DNA of 64,000 nt from Okapia johnstoni. Its lineage: Eukaryota; Chordata; Mammalia; Artiodactyla; Giraffidae. The notes under the pieces are model-generated. The model was not told the DNA's origin. It saw only the letters and a list, made by a program, of their open reading frames with translations, and made no database searches. The position numbers and the translations under genes are program-made. Below, piece by piece: positions 42,801 through 53,757 of the stretch. Location of the stretch: contig JAGTYA010000024.1 in NCBI GenBank assembly GCA_024291935.2, positions 5,704,001-5,768,000 on the forward strand, read 5' to 3'. Numbering within the stretch: position 1 is the first letter of the stretch; each line of letters begins with the position of its first letter.

Positions 42801-42939
42801 GACACAGCAAAGGCTGTTTCCTCCTCCCTTCCTTGTTCTGAGGCTGCAAGGGTGACCAACGGGCCCAGCAGAGGACAGGCGGCTGCAGGGACAGGGGACC
42901 AGTTGGGGCCCATAGGGAGAGCCGGCTCCAAGGGCTCCA

Positions 42940-43190
42940 GAAATCAAGTTCGGAACTTTGCCAAAAACTCTGCAGATTTCAATCCATTGCAAAGCCATTT
43001 CTCCGAGAGCCCCAGGCAGGAGGCAGCAGGTGAAGCTCATTTCCTGGGGTTTATGCCTCCTGTTCCTCATCAGCAGAGATGATCCAAGGAGCCAGCAATA
43101 AATCCTGGGAAGACGGATGTGTCATAAACTCATTATCTTTCCCTCCCCAGGGTCAGAGGTCATGTCAATAACTTCCTGCCTACTCTCCCG
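42940..43190. promoter_or_regulatory. Candidate conserved island with a perfect DR1 site
   Basis: Repeat-free. At 43150-43162 the sequence reads GGGTCA-g-AGGTCA, a direct repeat with one spacer base, the standard site for HNF4/RXR-type nuclear receptors. Upstream are 'aactttgccaaaaactctgc' and CATTATCTTT. The site is seen; its use is inference. Confidence 0.33.
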
Positions 43191-43762
43191 TGCAGATCTG
43201 TGGTGAGGCTGCAAGTCTGTTTTAGGAACCATAAATCCATCCCCCTCTACCCTTGGAAATCAATTGGAAACCCCGTTGCTAAATTGACCCTAAACATAAA
43301 AGCACTCAAACCACAGGCCTATTCTGGGCCAGGACCGGGCTTCCGAGGGACGTGCCCTGAGGAGACACCATCCTGGAGTCGGACCCGGGTTCTGTCCAGA
43401 GTCGGGAGCACCGCAGGGACCAGGCAGGCCAGGTCCAGTCAGGGACACAGTGCATGACAGTAGAGGAACCCCCGCTGGGCCAGGCTCGTGCTTAACTCGC
43501 TCTCTCCTCCCCCTTGGAGGCCCATCTCCTCCGCATGTCTCTGTCAAAGGGGAGAAGGTCCCCTCAGGGAAGGCAGGGGTCTTACCAGCTTCCCCCCAAG
43601 AGTCAGGCTGAGGATGGGGACCACGGCCTGGCCCTTGGTCCAGCCTCAGTACAGGAGACAAGTCTTTCTCACTGCCTTGAACACGGAGTCACAGACCCAG
43701 GCTTCTCCTTAGAATACGCCAGCTCGGAATTAAACCAAGAGATTTGTTCCCATAAGCTGCCC
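43191..43762. other. No gene recognised; small CpG-enriched patch at 43330-43450
   Basis: About seven or more CpGs in 120 bp, too short for a CpG island. Overlapping frames on both strands have no domain. Confidence 0.35.
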
Positions 43763-43800
43763 TTGCTATTTTTGAAGAAGAGAAAATTTTTCACATGCAG
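43763..43800. repeat. Left copy of a 37-38 bp near-duplicate flanking BovB
   Basis: Starts 'ttgctatttttgaagaagag' and ends 'tcacatgcag'. It pairs with 44739-44775 with about six differences and one indel, and is probably a long target-site duplication. Confidence 0.75.
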
Positions 43801-43806
43801 TTCAGC

Positions 43807-44052
43807 TCAGTCACTCAGTCGTGTCCGACTCTTTGTGATCCCATGGACTGCAGCACGCCAGGCCTCCCTGTCCATCACCAACTCTCGGAGTTGACTCAAA
43901 CTCATGTCCATTGAGTTGGTGATGCCATCCAACCACCTCATCCTCTGTCGTTCCCTTCTCCTCCTGCCTTCAATCTTTCCCAGCATCTCAGTCTTTTCTA
44001 ATGAGTCAGCTCTTCGCATCAGGTGCCCAAAGCGTTGGAGTTTCAGCTTCAA
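43807..44052 (-). pseudogene. BovB ORF2 C-terminal frame
   Basis: 81 codons, start at a methionine in '[19 protein letters not shown]', ending 'TKSRTRLSD' at the normal BovB stop. It is out of frame with the upstream part because of a small deletion near 44055-44065. Confidence 0.85.
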
Positions 44053-44114
44053 TATTTCAGTGAATATTCAGGACTGATTTCCTTTAGGATGGACTGGTTG
44101 GATCTCCTTGCAGT

Positions 44115-44681
44115 TCAAGGGACTCTCAAGAGTCTTCGCCAACACCACACTTCAAAAGCATCAATTCTTCTGTGCTCAGCTTTCTTTATAGCCCAACTCT
44201 CACATCCATACATGACTACTGGAAAAGCCATAGCCTTGACTAGACGGACCTTTGTTGGCAAAGTAATGTCTCTGCTTTTTAATATGCTATCTAGGTTGGT
44301 CATAACCTTCCTTCCAAGGAGTACGCGTCTTTTAATTTCATGGCTGCAGTTACCGTCTGCAGTGATTTTGGAGCCCAGAAAAATAAAGTCTGACACTGTT
44401 TCCACTGTTTCCCCATCTATTTTCCATGAAGTGATGGGACCAGATGCCATGATCTTAGTTTTCTGAATGTTGAGCTTTAAGCCAACTTTTTCACTCTCCT
44501 CTTTCACTTTCATCAAGAGGCTCTTTAGTTCTTCTTCACTTTCTGCCATAAGGGTGGTGTCATCTGCATATCTGAAGTTATTGACATTTCTCCAGGCAAT
44601 CTTGATTCCAGCTTGTACTTCATCCAGCCCAGCATTTCTCATGATGTACTCTGCATATAAGTTAAATAAGCAGGGTGACAA
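44115..44681 (-). pseudogene. BovB reverse transcriptase fragment with intact YADD
   Basis: 188 codons from 'MSPCLFNLYAEYIM' through the catalytic 'RYADDTTLMAE' segment to a premature stop where a tryptophan codon (TGG) is TGA at about 44115. The N-terminal RT and endonuclease are missing by 5' truncation. One nonsense change and one frameshift are the only lesions seen in the retained part. Confidence 0.9.
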
Positions 44682-44721
44682 TATACAGCCTTGACGTACT
44701 CCTTTCCCTATTTGGAATTTT

Positions 44722-44738
44722 CTTTTTTTTTTTTGGAA
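44722..44738. repeat. T-run at the 5' edge of the BovB insertion
   Basis: Poly(T) of about 12 between 'ggaattttc' and 'ggaatt'. Filler at a truncation junction, or a slipped stretch. Confidence 0.6.
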
Positions 44739-44775
44739 TTGCTATTTTTGAAGAGGAGGAAACTTTCACGCGCAG
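44739..44775. repeat. Right copy of the 37-38 bp near-duplicate flanking BovB
   Basis: Reads 'ttgctatttttgaagaggag' ... 'tttcacgcgcag', partner of 43763-43800. Confidence 0.75.
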
Positions 44776-45524
44776 GCAGAGGATTGACCATCCTGTGTTC
44801 ACAGAAATGAGGGACTATTTCTGTGAGTACTGTTAGGATTCGAGTCTCCTTTAGGGTTCATTTTTTTTTTTTCCTTTGGTAAATTTAAATTTGTCCTTTA
44901 AAAATTTTCTTACTGAGATTTTCAAGATCTAGGGGGTTTTTGTTTTTAAATTCTCTTGGGTTCTTGTTGAAGAGAACAGGCCAACCATGTTTGCTGAGGG
45001 AAACAATTGGCTGATTCAGGTGGGTCAGATACAGAGAGAGAGAATTTGGGAATAACTTTTGACCGGCTTTCTGAAACAGCAGTATTCTTCACCACTAGCC
45101 GGGCACTTTTAAAACAAAGTTGCAAATTCGTTGATGTCACCTCCCACAACCCTTTGATCAACAGTGTATGGTGGAAGCCATAAGACATCCAGGGCTAGAT
45201 CCTAAAAGCTGCCTTGTGAGAAGTCCAACCACCCCCGTAAAGCCACCATGCTGTGAGGAAGCCCAAGCCAAAGGGCTGGGCTTTGGTCAACATTCTCAGC
45301 AGAGCCCAGCCTTCAAGGCCATCCCAGCTCAAGCATCAGACATGTGAGACGTAAGCATTCTCTAGATGCTCTTAACACCCAGCTGTCCAGGTTACCCCCC
45401 TCTATCTGAATCTTTTCTGCTGGGAATAAGGATCAGACCACCCACTGCCAGGAATGTTAATCCCATGAATCAAGGTAAATTGGATGTGGTCAAGAGGAGA
45501 TGGCAAGAGTGAACATGGATATCT
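44776..45524. other. About 750 bp without a gene or named repeat
   Basis: T-runs at 44862-44873. The antisense frame 44946-45188 has no domain. Confidence 0.35.
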
Positions 45525-45775
45525 TAGGATGCTGAGGCTTCAATAATTTGGCCACCTGATGGGAAGACCAACTTCATTGGAAAAGATCCTTTCAACTCTG
45601 AAAGATTGAAGGCAAAAAGAGAAGAGGGCAGCAGAGGATAAGGGGGCTAACATCACCAACTCAATGGACATGAATTTGAGCAAACTCCAGGAAATAATGG
45701 AGGACAGGGGAGCATTGGGTGCTGCAGTCCATGAGGTCGCAAAGAGTCACACATGATTTAGCGACTGAACAACAC
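45525..45775 (+). mobile_element. BovB LINE 3' fragment
   Basis: 'ataatttggccacctgatgg', 'aactcaatggacatgaattt' and 'gatttagcgactgaacaaca' mark about 250 bp of the BovB 3' end, more diverged than most copies here. Confidence 0.88.
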
Positions 45776-46079
45776 CACCACCCCCAGTGTCCAAATTTTT
45801 CACTCTGATTGGCTTTTTTTTTTAATCTCTAACTTTTTGGTATACTTTTTATAATTTTATTTCATTCATTTCCTTCACCAACTCCCAGATATACACATTC
45901 TTTTTCAAACAGACTCTGGTTGTTAATTCACATGACTAAATTTGGGTGGGGGGGCAATGGTAGAGGTTGCTATCTAACAGTGGATAACCAGATAATTCGA
46001 AACAACATTCAAAGTTGTTTGACTCTGAGTCTCTATCTTAAACTCTCAGAAAGTTAATGTTTTTATCCTGGGAAAGGCC
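45776..46079. other. AT-rich spacer
   Basis: T-runs and low-complexity AT sequence. Nothing recognised. Confidence 0.35.
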
Positions 46080-46450
46080 ACCAATGCTGAGTGTTTCAGA
46101 TAGCCTTTGCTGTGTAACAAAGCACCCCAAGCCTTGAAAACTTGCAGCAGCAGCAATCTATTGTTTCTCATCACTCAGTGCCTGGCTAGGTGACATCTCT
46201 GCTGGTTCCACCTGCTCTTACCCTTGTACTGCATTCCATCTGGTCTGGAAAGTCCAACTTGGCCTCCTTCACCCTACCCCACCCCCACGCCAGTAGTTGG
46301 ATGTTGGCTAGAGGGCTTCCGCTCCCCACATGCCCACTTATCCTCCAGCAGTCTCAGGGCAGCATTCCAAGAGGGTAAAAACAGACTGCTAGGCCCTGAG
46401 GTCTACTCTTAGAAGGTATATCACACCTCTTCATCTGAGGTCTAGGGTAA
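46080..46450 (+). mobile_element. Old dispersed repeat (family uncertain)
   Basis: 'gcctttgctgtgtaacaaag' followed by 'cagcagcaatctattgtttc' resembles a common ancient mammalian repeat. I cannot assign its class. Confidence 0.4.
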
Positions 46451-46504
46451 AAGGCAGCCCCAGGCTTGTGTAGACTCAAGGGGAGGAAACAAAGACTCCA
46501 TCTC

Positions 46505-46798
46505 ATTCTTTAAGCTTTACTTATTTATTTTACTTCTGGCTGTGCTAGGTTTTTGTTGCTGCACACAGGCTTTCTCTAGTAGCAGCAAACGAGGGATACT
46601 CTTCATTGCAGTGCACGTGCTTCTTATGGCAGTGGCTTCTCTTGTTGCAGATTATGGCCCCCACAGCACAGGCTCAGGAGTTGTGGGACACAGGCTTAGT
46701 TCCCCAGCAGCATATGGGATCTTCCTGGCCCAGGGATGGAATCCATGTTCCCTGCATTGACAGGTAGATTCTTAACCACTGGACCACCAGGGAGGCCC
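46505..46798 (-). mobile_element. CHR-type SINE, antisense
   Basis: 'ttctggctgtgctaggtttt' (tail side) to 'aaccactggaccaccaggga' (head). Exact 12-bp target duplications agactccatctc lie at 46493-46504 and 46799-46810. Confidence 0.93.
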
Positions 46799-46810
46799 AG
46801 ACTCCATCTC

Positions 46811-47119
46811 TTGATGGAGCCAATGGCGGAGTCATGCTGCAAAGGTGCACGCATGGGGGGATGGGGGAGCTGTGGCCGTACTCCTACAACATGCCGCACT
46901 GAGGAAGCTGTAGGCAAGCCAGCAGGAGAAGCCTGTGTGTTCTGTGTGGAGAAAAAAGAGGTTCAGGGGTGAACCTAAGACCCCCAAGGGGCTCACTTAG
47001 TCCCACAAGGCAGTGACTCCCCACTGCACTCCCAAGAGGAAAGAGGTCCACGCTCTCTCTCCATGGTCCCCATGGCTGCCCGGCCAGTCCTCCCCACCCG
47101 CTTCAACCCCATACCAGTG
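46811..47119. other. No gene or repeat recognised
   Basis: GC-moderate unique sequence. Confidence 0.3.
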
Positions 47120-47800
47120 TTAGGGGTCAAATACTGCCCTGCCTGGTGTTATGTCTGTTGAGGCAGTCCAAGGGTGGGTTGGGAAAGTATTTCTGGACAC
47201 AGGGCATTTCAGAAGGGAGTGATTTTATTAAGAACTAAGAGTAGAGATAAAGTGAGCACTGTGAAAACAGCAGGCTGACAGCTCGTGACAGGCCAGGGAG
47301 AGTGGGCAGTTTTCGTGGGTTAATAGCCAATTTTTACAGCCTCAAGGCAAAGAAAACTTCTGCTGGAAGGCTGGCGATAGGTGCTTGTTTGGGGCACTGT
47401 GCTGTGGTTTAGTCGCTCAGTCGTGTCTGACTCTTTGCAACCCCATGGACTGTAGCCCTCCAGGCTCCTCTGTCCATGGGGATTCTCCAGGCAAGAATAC
47501 TGGAGTGGGTTGCCATGCCCTCCTCCAGGGGATCTTCCCAAGCCAGGGGTCAAAACCCAGGTCTCCTGCATTTTAGGCGTATTCTTTAACATCTGAGCCA
47601 CTGGGGAAACTGCTGGGGCGCTATAGGGTGTTTGCTAGAGCGGGCATCTTTGCCTAGTTGGAAGTCAAGGAGCTTGTTAGTGAAGATCAGGTGGGCTTTG
47701 GGCAACGGTTACAAAGTGGCTCAGTCATCTTTAGAGGTGAACTTGGTTCTGGGCTCTGCTTCTGTGGCCTTGGCACAAGGCCTCACACCTGTGGCCTGGG
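47120..47800 (-). mobile_element. Possible antisense LTR interrupted by a SINE
   Basis: On the minus strand a C/T-rich segment leads to 'ttaataaaatcactcccttc' near 47234-47215, like an LTR polyadenylation region. The evidence is composition and one motif. It may be unique sequence. Confidence 0.25.
47403..47610 (-). mobile_element. Bov-tA SINE
   Basis: Antisense copy from 'ggtttagtcgctcagtcgtg' to 'atctgagccactggggaaac'. Well preserved. Confidence 0.94.
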
Positions 47801-48019
47801 GCAGGGCTCCACAATGTCTACATTTGCTTTCTATTCCAGCCCCACAGCATCCTGCCATGGATGAGTTTTCCTCCATGCACAGAAGCAGCCCGGCTGGGCA
47901 CCTGGAGAGGTGTCAGTGACAAGGGGGCCTGGAGGGGCTTTGACTGCAGGCTGGGGGTGCTGAATGAGTCTCTAATAGAGGTGAGGGGAGGCCCATTGCA
48001 AGGGGCAACCCAGGAGGAA
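47801..48019. other. Short unique spacer between SINEs
   Basis: No feature recognised. Confidence 0.3.
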
Positions 48020-48231
48020 GGAAAGTGTTAGTCATTCAGTCATGTCTGATTCTTTGTGACCCCATGAACTGTAGCCCACCAGGCTCCTCTGTCCACATGA
48101 TTCTTCAGGCAAGAACACTAGAGTGGGTTGTCATTCCCTTCTCCAAGGGATCTTTCCAACCCAAGGATGGAACCTGGGTCTCCTGCATTGCAGGCAGATT
48201 CTTTACCATATGAGCCAACAGGGAAGTCCCT
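48020..48231 (-). mobile_element. Bov-tA SINE
   Basis: Antisense copy from 'ggaaagtgttagtcattcag' to the head 'gagccaacagggaagtcc'. Confidence 0.93.
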
Positions 48232-48884
48232 TAGGTAGTATAGTAATATCAAATCTTGTTTTAATCACATAAATATCTGTTTTACTTATCCCATTCTAAA
48301 TAACCATCCAAAGAATTTTTTTAAATTCATTTGTGGTAACTCCTTTTTTAAAAGAAAAAATAAATTTTTACCTCATTGAAATAGTAGCTAGACCTCTTTT
48401 GTTTTATCCAAGTTTTTTGTTGACATTCTTAATTGCCCTTATTAGCATCTGTAAGGCCCGCTGAGAAGACCTCAATGAAGCTTCCTAAACTGTTTTTCTT
48501 TTTTCATTCAAAAAAGTTCTTAGGTTAAAAGCAAAATGAAAAGCTGAAGGATGGCAGGAGGTGAGGGCAGGTTGAGGAAGGGGCTGTCTATGCTCCACTG
48601 GAAGCTGCCCAGGGTAGGATGAGAGAGACCCTTCCTCCCAGCCCCCACCCTGGGGATCTCCCATCAACAGTGTGTGGAGAGGGGGTCCGGATCAGTCTTG
48701 CCTAAATCTTAAGGATCTGTGAGTGGGGGACCAGGACTGGCCCAGCTTGGGTCAGACACCAAATTTAGAATAAATCCTAGTGGCCAGGGGAGGGGACAAG
48801 GTCAAGTAAGACCAGGGGCACCCCTACTATCACCATCTGGAAAGTGATGAGAGGCAGACGGCTTGAGGAGGGAGGAGAACTGGG
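48232..48884. other. No gene; AT-rich 48235-48545 then GC-richer sequence
   Basis: The AT-rich half has TTAAATTCATTTG and TTATTAGCATCTG motifs and no named repeat. It may be conserved or simply unique. Confidence 0.3.
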
Positions 48885-49025
48885 CAAGTCCCAATCCTCA
48901 GGAGGAAGCAGATGAAAAAATTGAAGCTCAGAGCAGAGGAACTTCCTGAGGTCACCCAGCGCCGAAACAGTCGAGCTAGGACCTGAACTAAACTTCGGAG
49001 CCTCTGCTGTAACCACTGAGCAGCA
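48885..49025 (-). mobile_element. MIR SINE, antisense
   Basis: 'gaagctcagagcagaggaac', 'ttcctgaggtcacccagcgc' and 'ctgctgtaaccactgagc' in complement MIR order. Confidence 0.78.
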
Positions 49026-49194
49026 GAGCCTCAGGCTGCAGACTTAGGAGACCCCACGAAGGCTGGAGGGGCTGCGGGGCCCCCATAGCAGACAGAAGGG
49101 TCCTGCATCCCGGGACACCAGAGAAGGCAGGCCCTCTGCCCTGTGTGCCCCAGCCCCTCTTGGAGGGCTCGGCTCTGTGAGCGCATCCAGGGTG

Positions 49195-49345
49195 TGGCGG
49201 CTGATATGGGGGCGCATCTCGAAGCTTCCCATCCTCACCACCACAGCCGATGCCAGTAAATTACTCCAAATAATGCGGCTGTTTGCTCAGGAAATCGAGA
49301 AGGCAGTAAACAGTTGCCAAAGTAATTAAACACAAGCGGTGAACG
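49195..49345. promoter_or_regulatory. Candidate conserved island
   Basis: Repeat-free, with 'agtaaattactccaaataat', TAATTA at 49323-49328 and scattered CpGs, between MIRs. Regulatory role inferred from composition only. Confidence 0.25.
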
Positions 49346-49504
49346 TGCCAGGCTTCTCAACACCACCAGGCGACTCCACTGCAGCCTCCCCTCTGCCGGC
49401 TGAGATGAAGCCACTGGGCTGTTTATTGAGCTGAGCAACTGAGAGCCAAGGGATCAAAGAAAATCCAGAGAGTATGAAGTAGTGGTCAGTTGCTTTGGGA
49501 ACCA

Positions 49505-49600
49505 CTGACTATAAAACCCTTGGTTTACAGATAGGGAAACTGAGGCCCAGAGGGGCAGAGAGGCCTGCCCAAGGACAGCAGGTTAGAGGCTGAGATAGGT
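49505..49600 (-). mobile_element. MIR SINE fragment, antisense
   Basis: 'tttacagatagggaaactga' and 'cctgcccaaggacagcaggt'. Confidence 0.75.
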
Positions 49601-49664
49601 CAGAAATGTTCCCAGCACATCTGGATATGTGCAGGGTCAAGGTCATGGGGATAGGATGGAGTCT

Positions 49665-49752
49665 GACAGATAATGAATCTGAGGTTCGGAGAGGGTAGGT
49701 ACCTTGCCCAAGGATTCACAGTAAGTGGCAGAACTAGGAGTTGGACACAGGT
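49665..49752 (-). mobile_element. MIR SINE fragment, antisense
   Basis: 'taatgaatctgaggttcgga' and 'accttgcccaaggattcaca' lie next to the previous MIR in the same direction. Confidence 0.7.
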
Positions 49753-49763
49753 CTGTTTGGCAT

Positions 49764-49988
49764 GGGGGCTTCCTTGTGGCTCAGATGGTAAAGAATCCAC
49801 CTGCAATGCAGGAGACCCCTGTTCGATCCCTGGGTGGGGAAGATCCCCTGGAGAGCAAACGGCAACCCACTCCAGTGTTCTTGCCTGGGAAATTCCATGG
49901 GCAGAGGAGCCTGGTGGGCTACAGTCCATGGGGTCACAAAGAGTCAGATACGACTAAGCGATTAACACTACTACTACTACTACTACTA
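49764..49988 (+). mobile_element. Bov-tA SINE with (CTA)n tail
   Basis: Sense copy from the head 'gcttccttgtggctcagatg' to 'gactaagcgattaacacta'. The 3' tail has become a CTA microsatellite (49968-49990). Target duplications ctgtt[t/a]ggcat lie at 49753-49763 and 49989-49999. Confidence 0.96.
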
Positions 49989-49990
49989 CT
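49968..49990. repeat. (CTA)n microsatellite
   Basis: About eight CTA units in the SINE tail. Confidence 0.93.
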
Positions 49991-49999
49991 GTTAGGCAT

Positions 50000-50351
50000 C
50001 TTAATTGTGTTCTGCTGCCTGCCTCTCCTCAACCTCTGGATCAGCACTTAAAGGAAAGGGGTTGGGAGAGGTCAGGGAGAGCAGATTTCCATTCCAGGCT
50101 GAGGAAGAGCAAGAGCAAAGGCACAGAGAGGGGACGCTGTTTGGTGTTCGTACCAGCTAGTCCTCTGGGTACAAGGTAAAGTCCTACTCACCTTGCTGTG
50201 AACAGTCCAGGGAATACACAGGCTCCCATAACTGAGAGGGCCTGAGCCGCTCGGGGATAAGACCAAATATCTCCCATTTGTCCACCAGATCCACCCCACC
50301 CTGCTCGGCTCCCCAGAAGGATGACCTGGGTGCACTGCTGTTCCTCTGGCT
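50000..50351. other. No gene or repeat recognised
   Basis: Unique sequence; one antisense chance frame at 50072-50335. Confidence 0.3.
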
Positions 50352-50361
50352 TCTCCGCTAG

Positions 50362-50555
50362 TGAAAGTGAAAGTCGCTCAGTCGAGTCTGACTCTTTGCA
50401 ACCCCATGGACTCTACAGTCCATGGAATTCTCCAGGCCAGAATACTGGAGTGGATGGCCTTTCCCTTCCCCAGGGGATCTTCCCAACCCAGGGATCAAAC
50501 CCAGGGATCAAAACTAGGTCTCCTACATTGCAGGCGGATTCACAAGGGAAGCCCA
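50362..50555 (-). mobile_element. Bov-tA SINE (short 'ctacagtcc' variant)
   Basis: Antisense copy from 'gaaagtgaaagtcgctcagt', with 'ggactctacagtccatggaa', to 'ggcggattcacaagggaagc'; the head has a small deletion. An internal 'cccagggatcaaa' is duplicated at 50488-50513. Target duplications tctcc[g/a]ctag lie at 50352-50361 and 50556-50565. Confidence 0.93.
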
Positions 50556-50823
50556 TCTCCACTAGGGGGCGCCCCAAAGAGAGGCTGGAGGCAGGGAGGT
50601 CAAGGTGTTCATCGCTGCTCTTCCTACGCAGGGCCACCAGGCCAGTGACTCACCGACACGCTCAGTTCCTCCAGGCAGACCTCTCCAAGCAGCCCCCTGT
50701 CTCCAAGTTCTGACAACTGCTCAGTCCCCTTCACCCTTCTCAGGCCCCAAAGTAGTAAAGTAGCCCCTCTGCTACTTGCCCCAGAGAGCTGAACTATCCT
50801 TTGTGGTGTCTCTCCACACCACC

Positions 50824-51107
50824 TTTTTTTTTTTGTTTTATTTATTTTTGGCTGCACTGGATCTTCACTGCTGCATGCGGGCTTCCTCTAGTTGTGGTGA
50901 GTGGGGTCTACTCTCTACCTGCAGTGTGCGGGCTTCTCATTGCAGTGGCATCTCTGGAGCACGAACTCTAGAGCACGTGGACTCAGTAGTTGCTGCGCAC
51001 GGGCCTAGTTGCCCCATGGCATGTGGGATCTTCCCGGACCAGGGACTGAACCTGTGACCCCTGCGTTGGCATATGGATTCTTAACCACTGCACCCCCAGG
51101 GAAGTCC
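50824..51107 (-). mobile_element. CHR-type SINE, antisense
   Basis: T-run then 'tttatttatttttggctgca' (tail side), through 'gcttctcattgcagtggcat', to 'cccccagggaagtcccc' (head). Confidence 0.9.
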
Positions 51108-51108
51108 C

Positions 51109-52074
51109 CACACTGCTTTCACTCATATAAATTGTCCATTTATTAAGTTTCTCTCAGGTTGCTCAGTTTTGTTTCCCACCGAAGCCCAAACTCATAAAAT
51201 TGGCTTCAGGTATGGCTTGACCCAGTGGCTCAAATGAGGACAACCAAGACCCAGGCTCTGTCCAACTCCCTGCTCCTCCTTTTTTGATACCAGCTTCATC
51301 CTCGGGCTCTCCATGGTAGCCCCCTTACCTTCCTACCCCATCCCCCACCCTACCCCACTCTCACCTCCAATGACCCACATTCTCCCAGTCTCACCTCCCC
51401 ACATCATACACTTTGAGGAAGAGACAGTCTCTTCGAGTAGCTAAATGGAAAAAAGCCTTTTTGTTTCCCTGAAGCTGGAGCAAACCTCCACGTCTCATTG
51501 CTTCTTATTTGATTATGTTCCCAACCAAGCTAGTAACTGTGGGCAATGGCTAACTGGCTGTAGCCAATCAAGGCCCACCCTGAAGCTGTGAGCAGGCCAA
51601 TCTCACCTAAACCACATGGTTGAGGATGGAAAAGGTGTCAGATCCAGGAAAGCCTGGACATGCTAGGGCTGAGGGGAGGGCAGTGAGGAGGCAATAGTCC
51701 AGTGCGCACTGATAGGGCCTGGCCGAGAGCAGAGCTGGAGGCAGTGAGAAAGAAGAGGTTTCAGGGAGAGATGTGCAGATGTCCATTCTTGCATCGCAAG
51801 GACCCAGGTGAGGAACTGAATTCCAGAGGAGGCATCTGGCCCCAAGTGGCTCAGAACCTAACCTCCCAGGCCTTCCCAGACTGTGTTGATGGATAAATAG
51901 CAGCTGTAGGAAGTGTGAACACAGAGCCAGGGCCCAGCAGCCACCCACACCTGCAAGTCATGGAGACCGGGCCACAGATGGAGAAAAATTTAACCACCAG
52001 ATGGACCCAAGACAGGGTAGGAGGCTCTAGCAGTGAAAAGCTGACAGTCAGGTATGGTGAAATACTGACAGTCA
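51109..52074. other. About 950 bp without a gene
   Basis: 51120-51600 may be an old dispersed repeat ('ctaactggctgtagccaatc'), not named. The rest is unique with chance frames. Confidence 0.3.
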
Positions 52075-52235
52075 TGTAAGACAGGGAAAAGTCCTGGACT
52101 CTGAAAACCTCACAAACCTTGACCCAAATCCTGGCCCTGCCACTCATTTCCTGTGAAGGCTTAGGCAAGTTACTGATCTCTCTGGATGTTGGGTTTCTGA
52201 TCTGTACAAATACAGTTTAGACTTGATTAGAGGGA
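52075..52235 (+). mobile_element. MIR SINE
   Basis: 'agtcctggactctgaaaacc', 'ctggccctgccactcatttc', 'cttaggcaagttactgatct' and 'gatctgtacaaatacagttt' in MIR order. Confidence 0.82.
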
Positions 52236-52894
52236 CCAGCTGCCCGAGTCAGATTCTGGGAGCAATGTGGGCTGCAGCTCAAAAATCGATCCCTGAGTCA
52301 AGGAAGAAGTTCTTCGCTGTAGCCACCACCCTGCTACCCCCTGAGCTACTAGAGAGGAAGGACAGCACTTAATTGGACTGTTGAGGTGCTGGAGACTACA
52401 TGGGCCTCATTAGGTATTTTGTTGAGCCTTCTGTGTAAGTTGACCAGAAAGCCTGTCAAAAGTATCTGGGGACTAGAAGAGCAGGTGGTGCTAGAGGCAG
52501 CATGACAGGATGTCTCAGCAGCCCTGCCCTAGGGACCTACAAACCCAAGGACCCTTGTTAACTCCGGTCTGGTTGCTGATTAGAGCCTCTGGCAAAGGGA
52601 GGTAGTCCTTCCTGCAGGTGCTCCTGGAGGATGCAGATAACCCTGCCTCCCTGACCCAGCTACCTGGCTGCACTCCATCTGAGAAAACAGCCTCCAGCCG
52701 CTAGGGGGCACTGCGGAAACTAAACCCCAAGTGTAGGACCTCCAGGGAAGACTACAGCCTGTAATTCGAATCTTGGTTTGGGTCCACCCAGGGGCTGACC
52801 CAGAGTGTTGGAAAGACACAGCAATTCCAGCTTAATTAAATGGAAATGGAATATTCAAGAGGAAAGGCAGTCTGGCCCCATACAAGTGTCCCCT
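52236..52894. other. No gene or repeat recognised
   Basis: Unique sequence of about 650 bp before the next BovB. Confidence 0.3.
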
Positions 52895-53757
52895 CATCAT
52901 GAGAAATGCCTGGCTGGATATGAGTTACAAGCTGGAATCAAGACAGGCAGGAGAAACATTAACAACTTCAGGTATGCGGATGATACCAGTCTAATGGCAG
53001 AAAGTGAAGAGGAACCAAAGAGCCACTTGATGATGGTAAAGGAGGAGAGTGAAAGAGCCAGCTTAAAACTAAATATTGAAAAAAACTAAGATCATGACAT
53101 CCAATCCCATTACTTCACAGCAAATAGAGGGGGGGAAACTGGAAGTAGTGACAGATTTCCTCTTCTTGTGCTCTAAAATCACTGCAGATGATGACTGCAG
53201 CCATGAAATCAGAAGACATTTGCTTCTTGGCAGGAAAACTATGACAAACCTGGACAGTGTGTTAAAAAGCAGAAACATTACTTTGCCGACAAAGGTCCGT
53301 ATAGTCAAGGCTATGGTCTTCGTAGTGGTCACATATGGTCCTGAGAGCTGAACCAAAAAGAAGACAGAGCAGTGAAGAATTGATGCCTTCGAACTGTGGG
53401 GCTGGAGAAGACTCCTGAGAGTCCCTTGGACAGCAAGGAGATCAAATCAGTCAACCTTAAGGGAAATCAACCCTGAATACACGTTGGAAGGACTGATGCT
53501 GAAGCTGAAACTCCAGGATTTTGGTCATCTGATGCAAACAACTGACTCGTTGAAAAAGTCCCTGATGCTGGGAAAGATTGAGGGCAGAAGGAGAAGAGGG
53601 TGTCAGAGGATGAGATGGCTGGATGGCATCACCGATGTAATGGACACGATCTTGTGCAAACTTTGGGAGATGGTGAGGGACAGAGGGGCCTGGCATGCTG
53701 CAGTCCATGGGGTCGCAAAGAGTCGGACATGACTGGATGACTGAAAAACAACAGCAG
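52895..53757 (+). mobile_element. BovB LINE 3' 860 bp
   Basis: 5' truncated at 'tcatgagaaatgcctggctg'. It keeps the YADD codons at 52973-52984, then continues in three shifting frames (ending near 53089, 53351 and 53732) to 'tggatgactgaaaaacaaca'. Each frame change is a lesion, so no product is possible. Confidence 0.94.

Larger units (their letters stand above)
43801..44721 (-). mobile_element. BovB LINE 3' 920 bp, antisense, well preserved
   Basis: From the (cagtt)-type 3' end through 'ccaggcctccctgtccatca' to 'agccttgacgtactcctttc'. It is 5' truncated within RT. On the minus strand it retains the YADD codons (44570-44559) and two long frames. It lies between 37-38 bp near-duplicates. Confidence 0.96.

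Noticed and set aside
43330..43450. Possible CpG island
   Set aside because: Only about 120 bp with a handful of CpGs, too short and too sparse. The same holds for 55150-55260.
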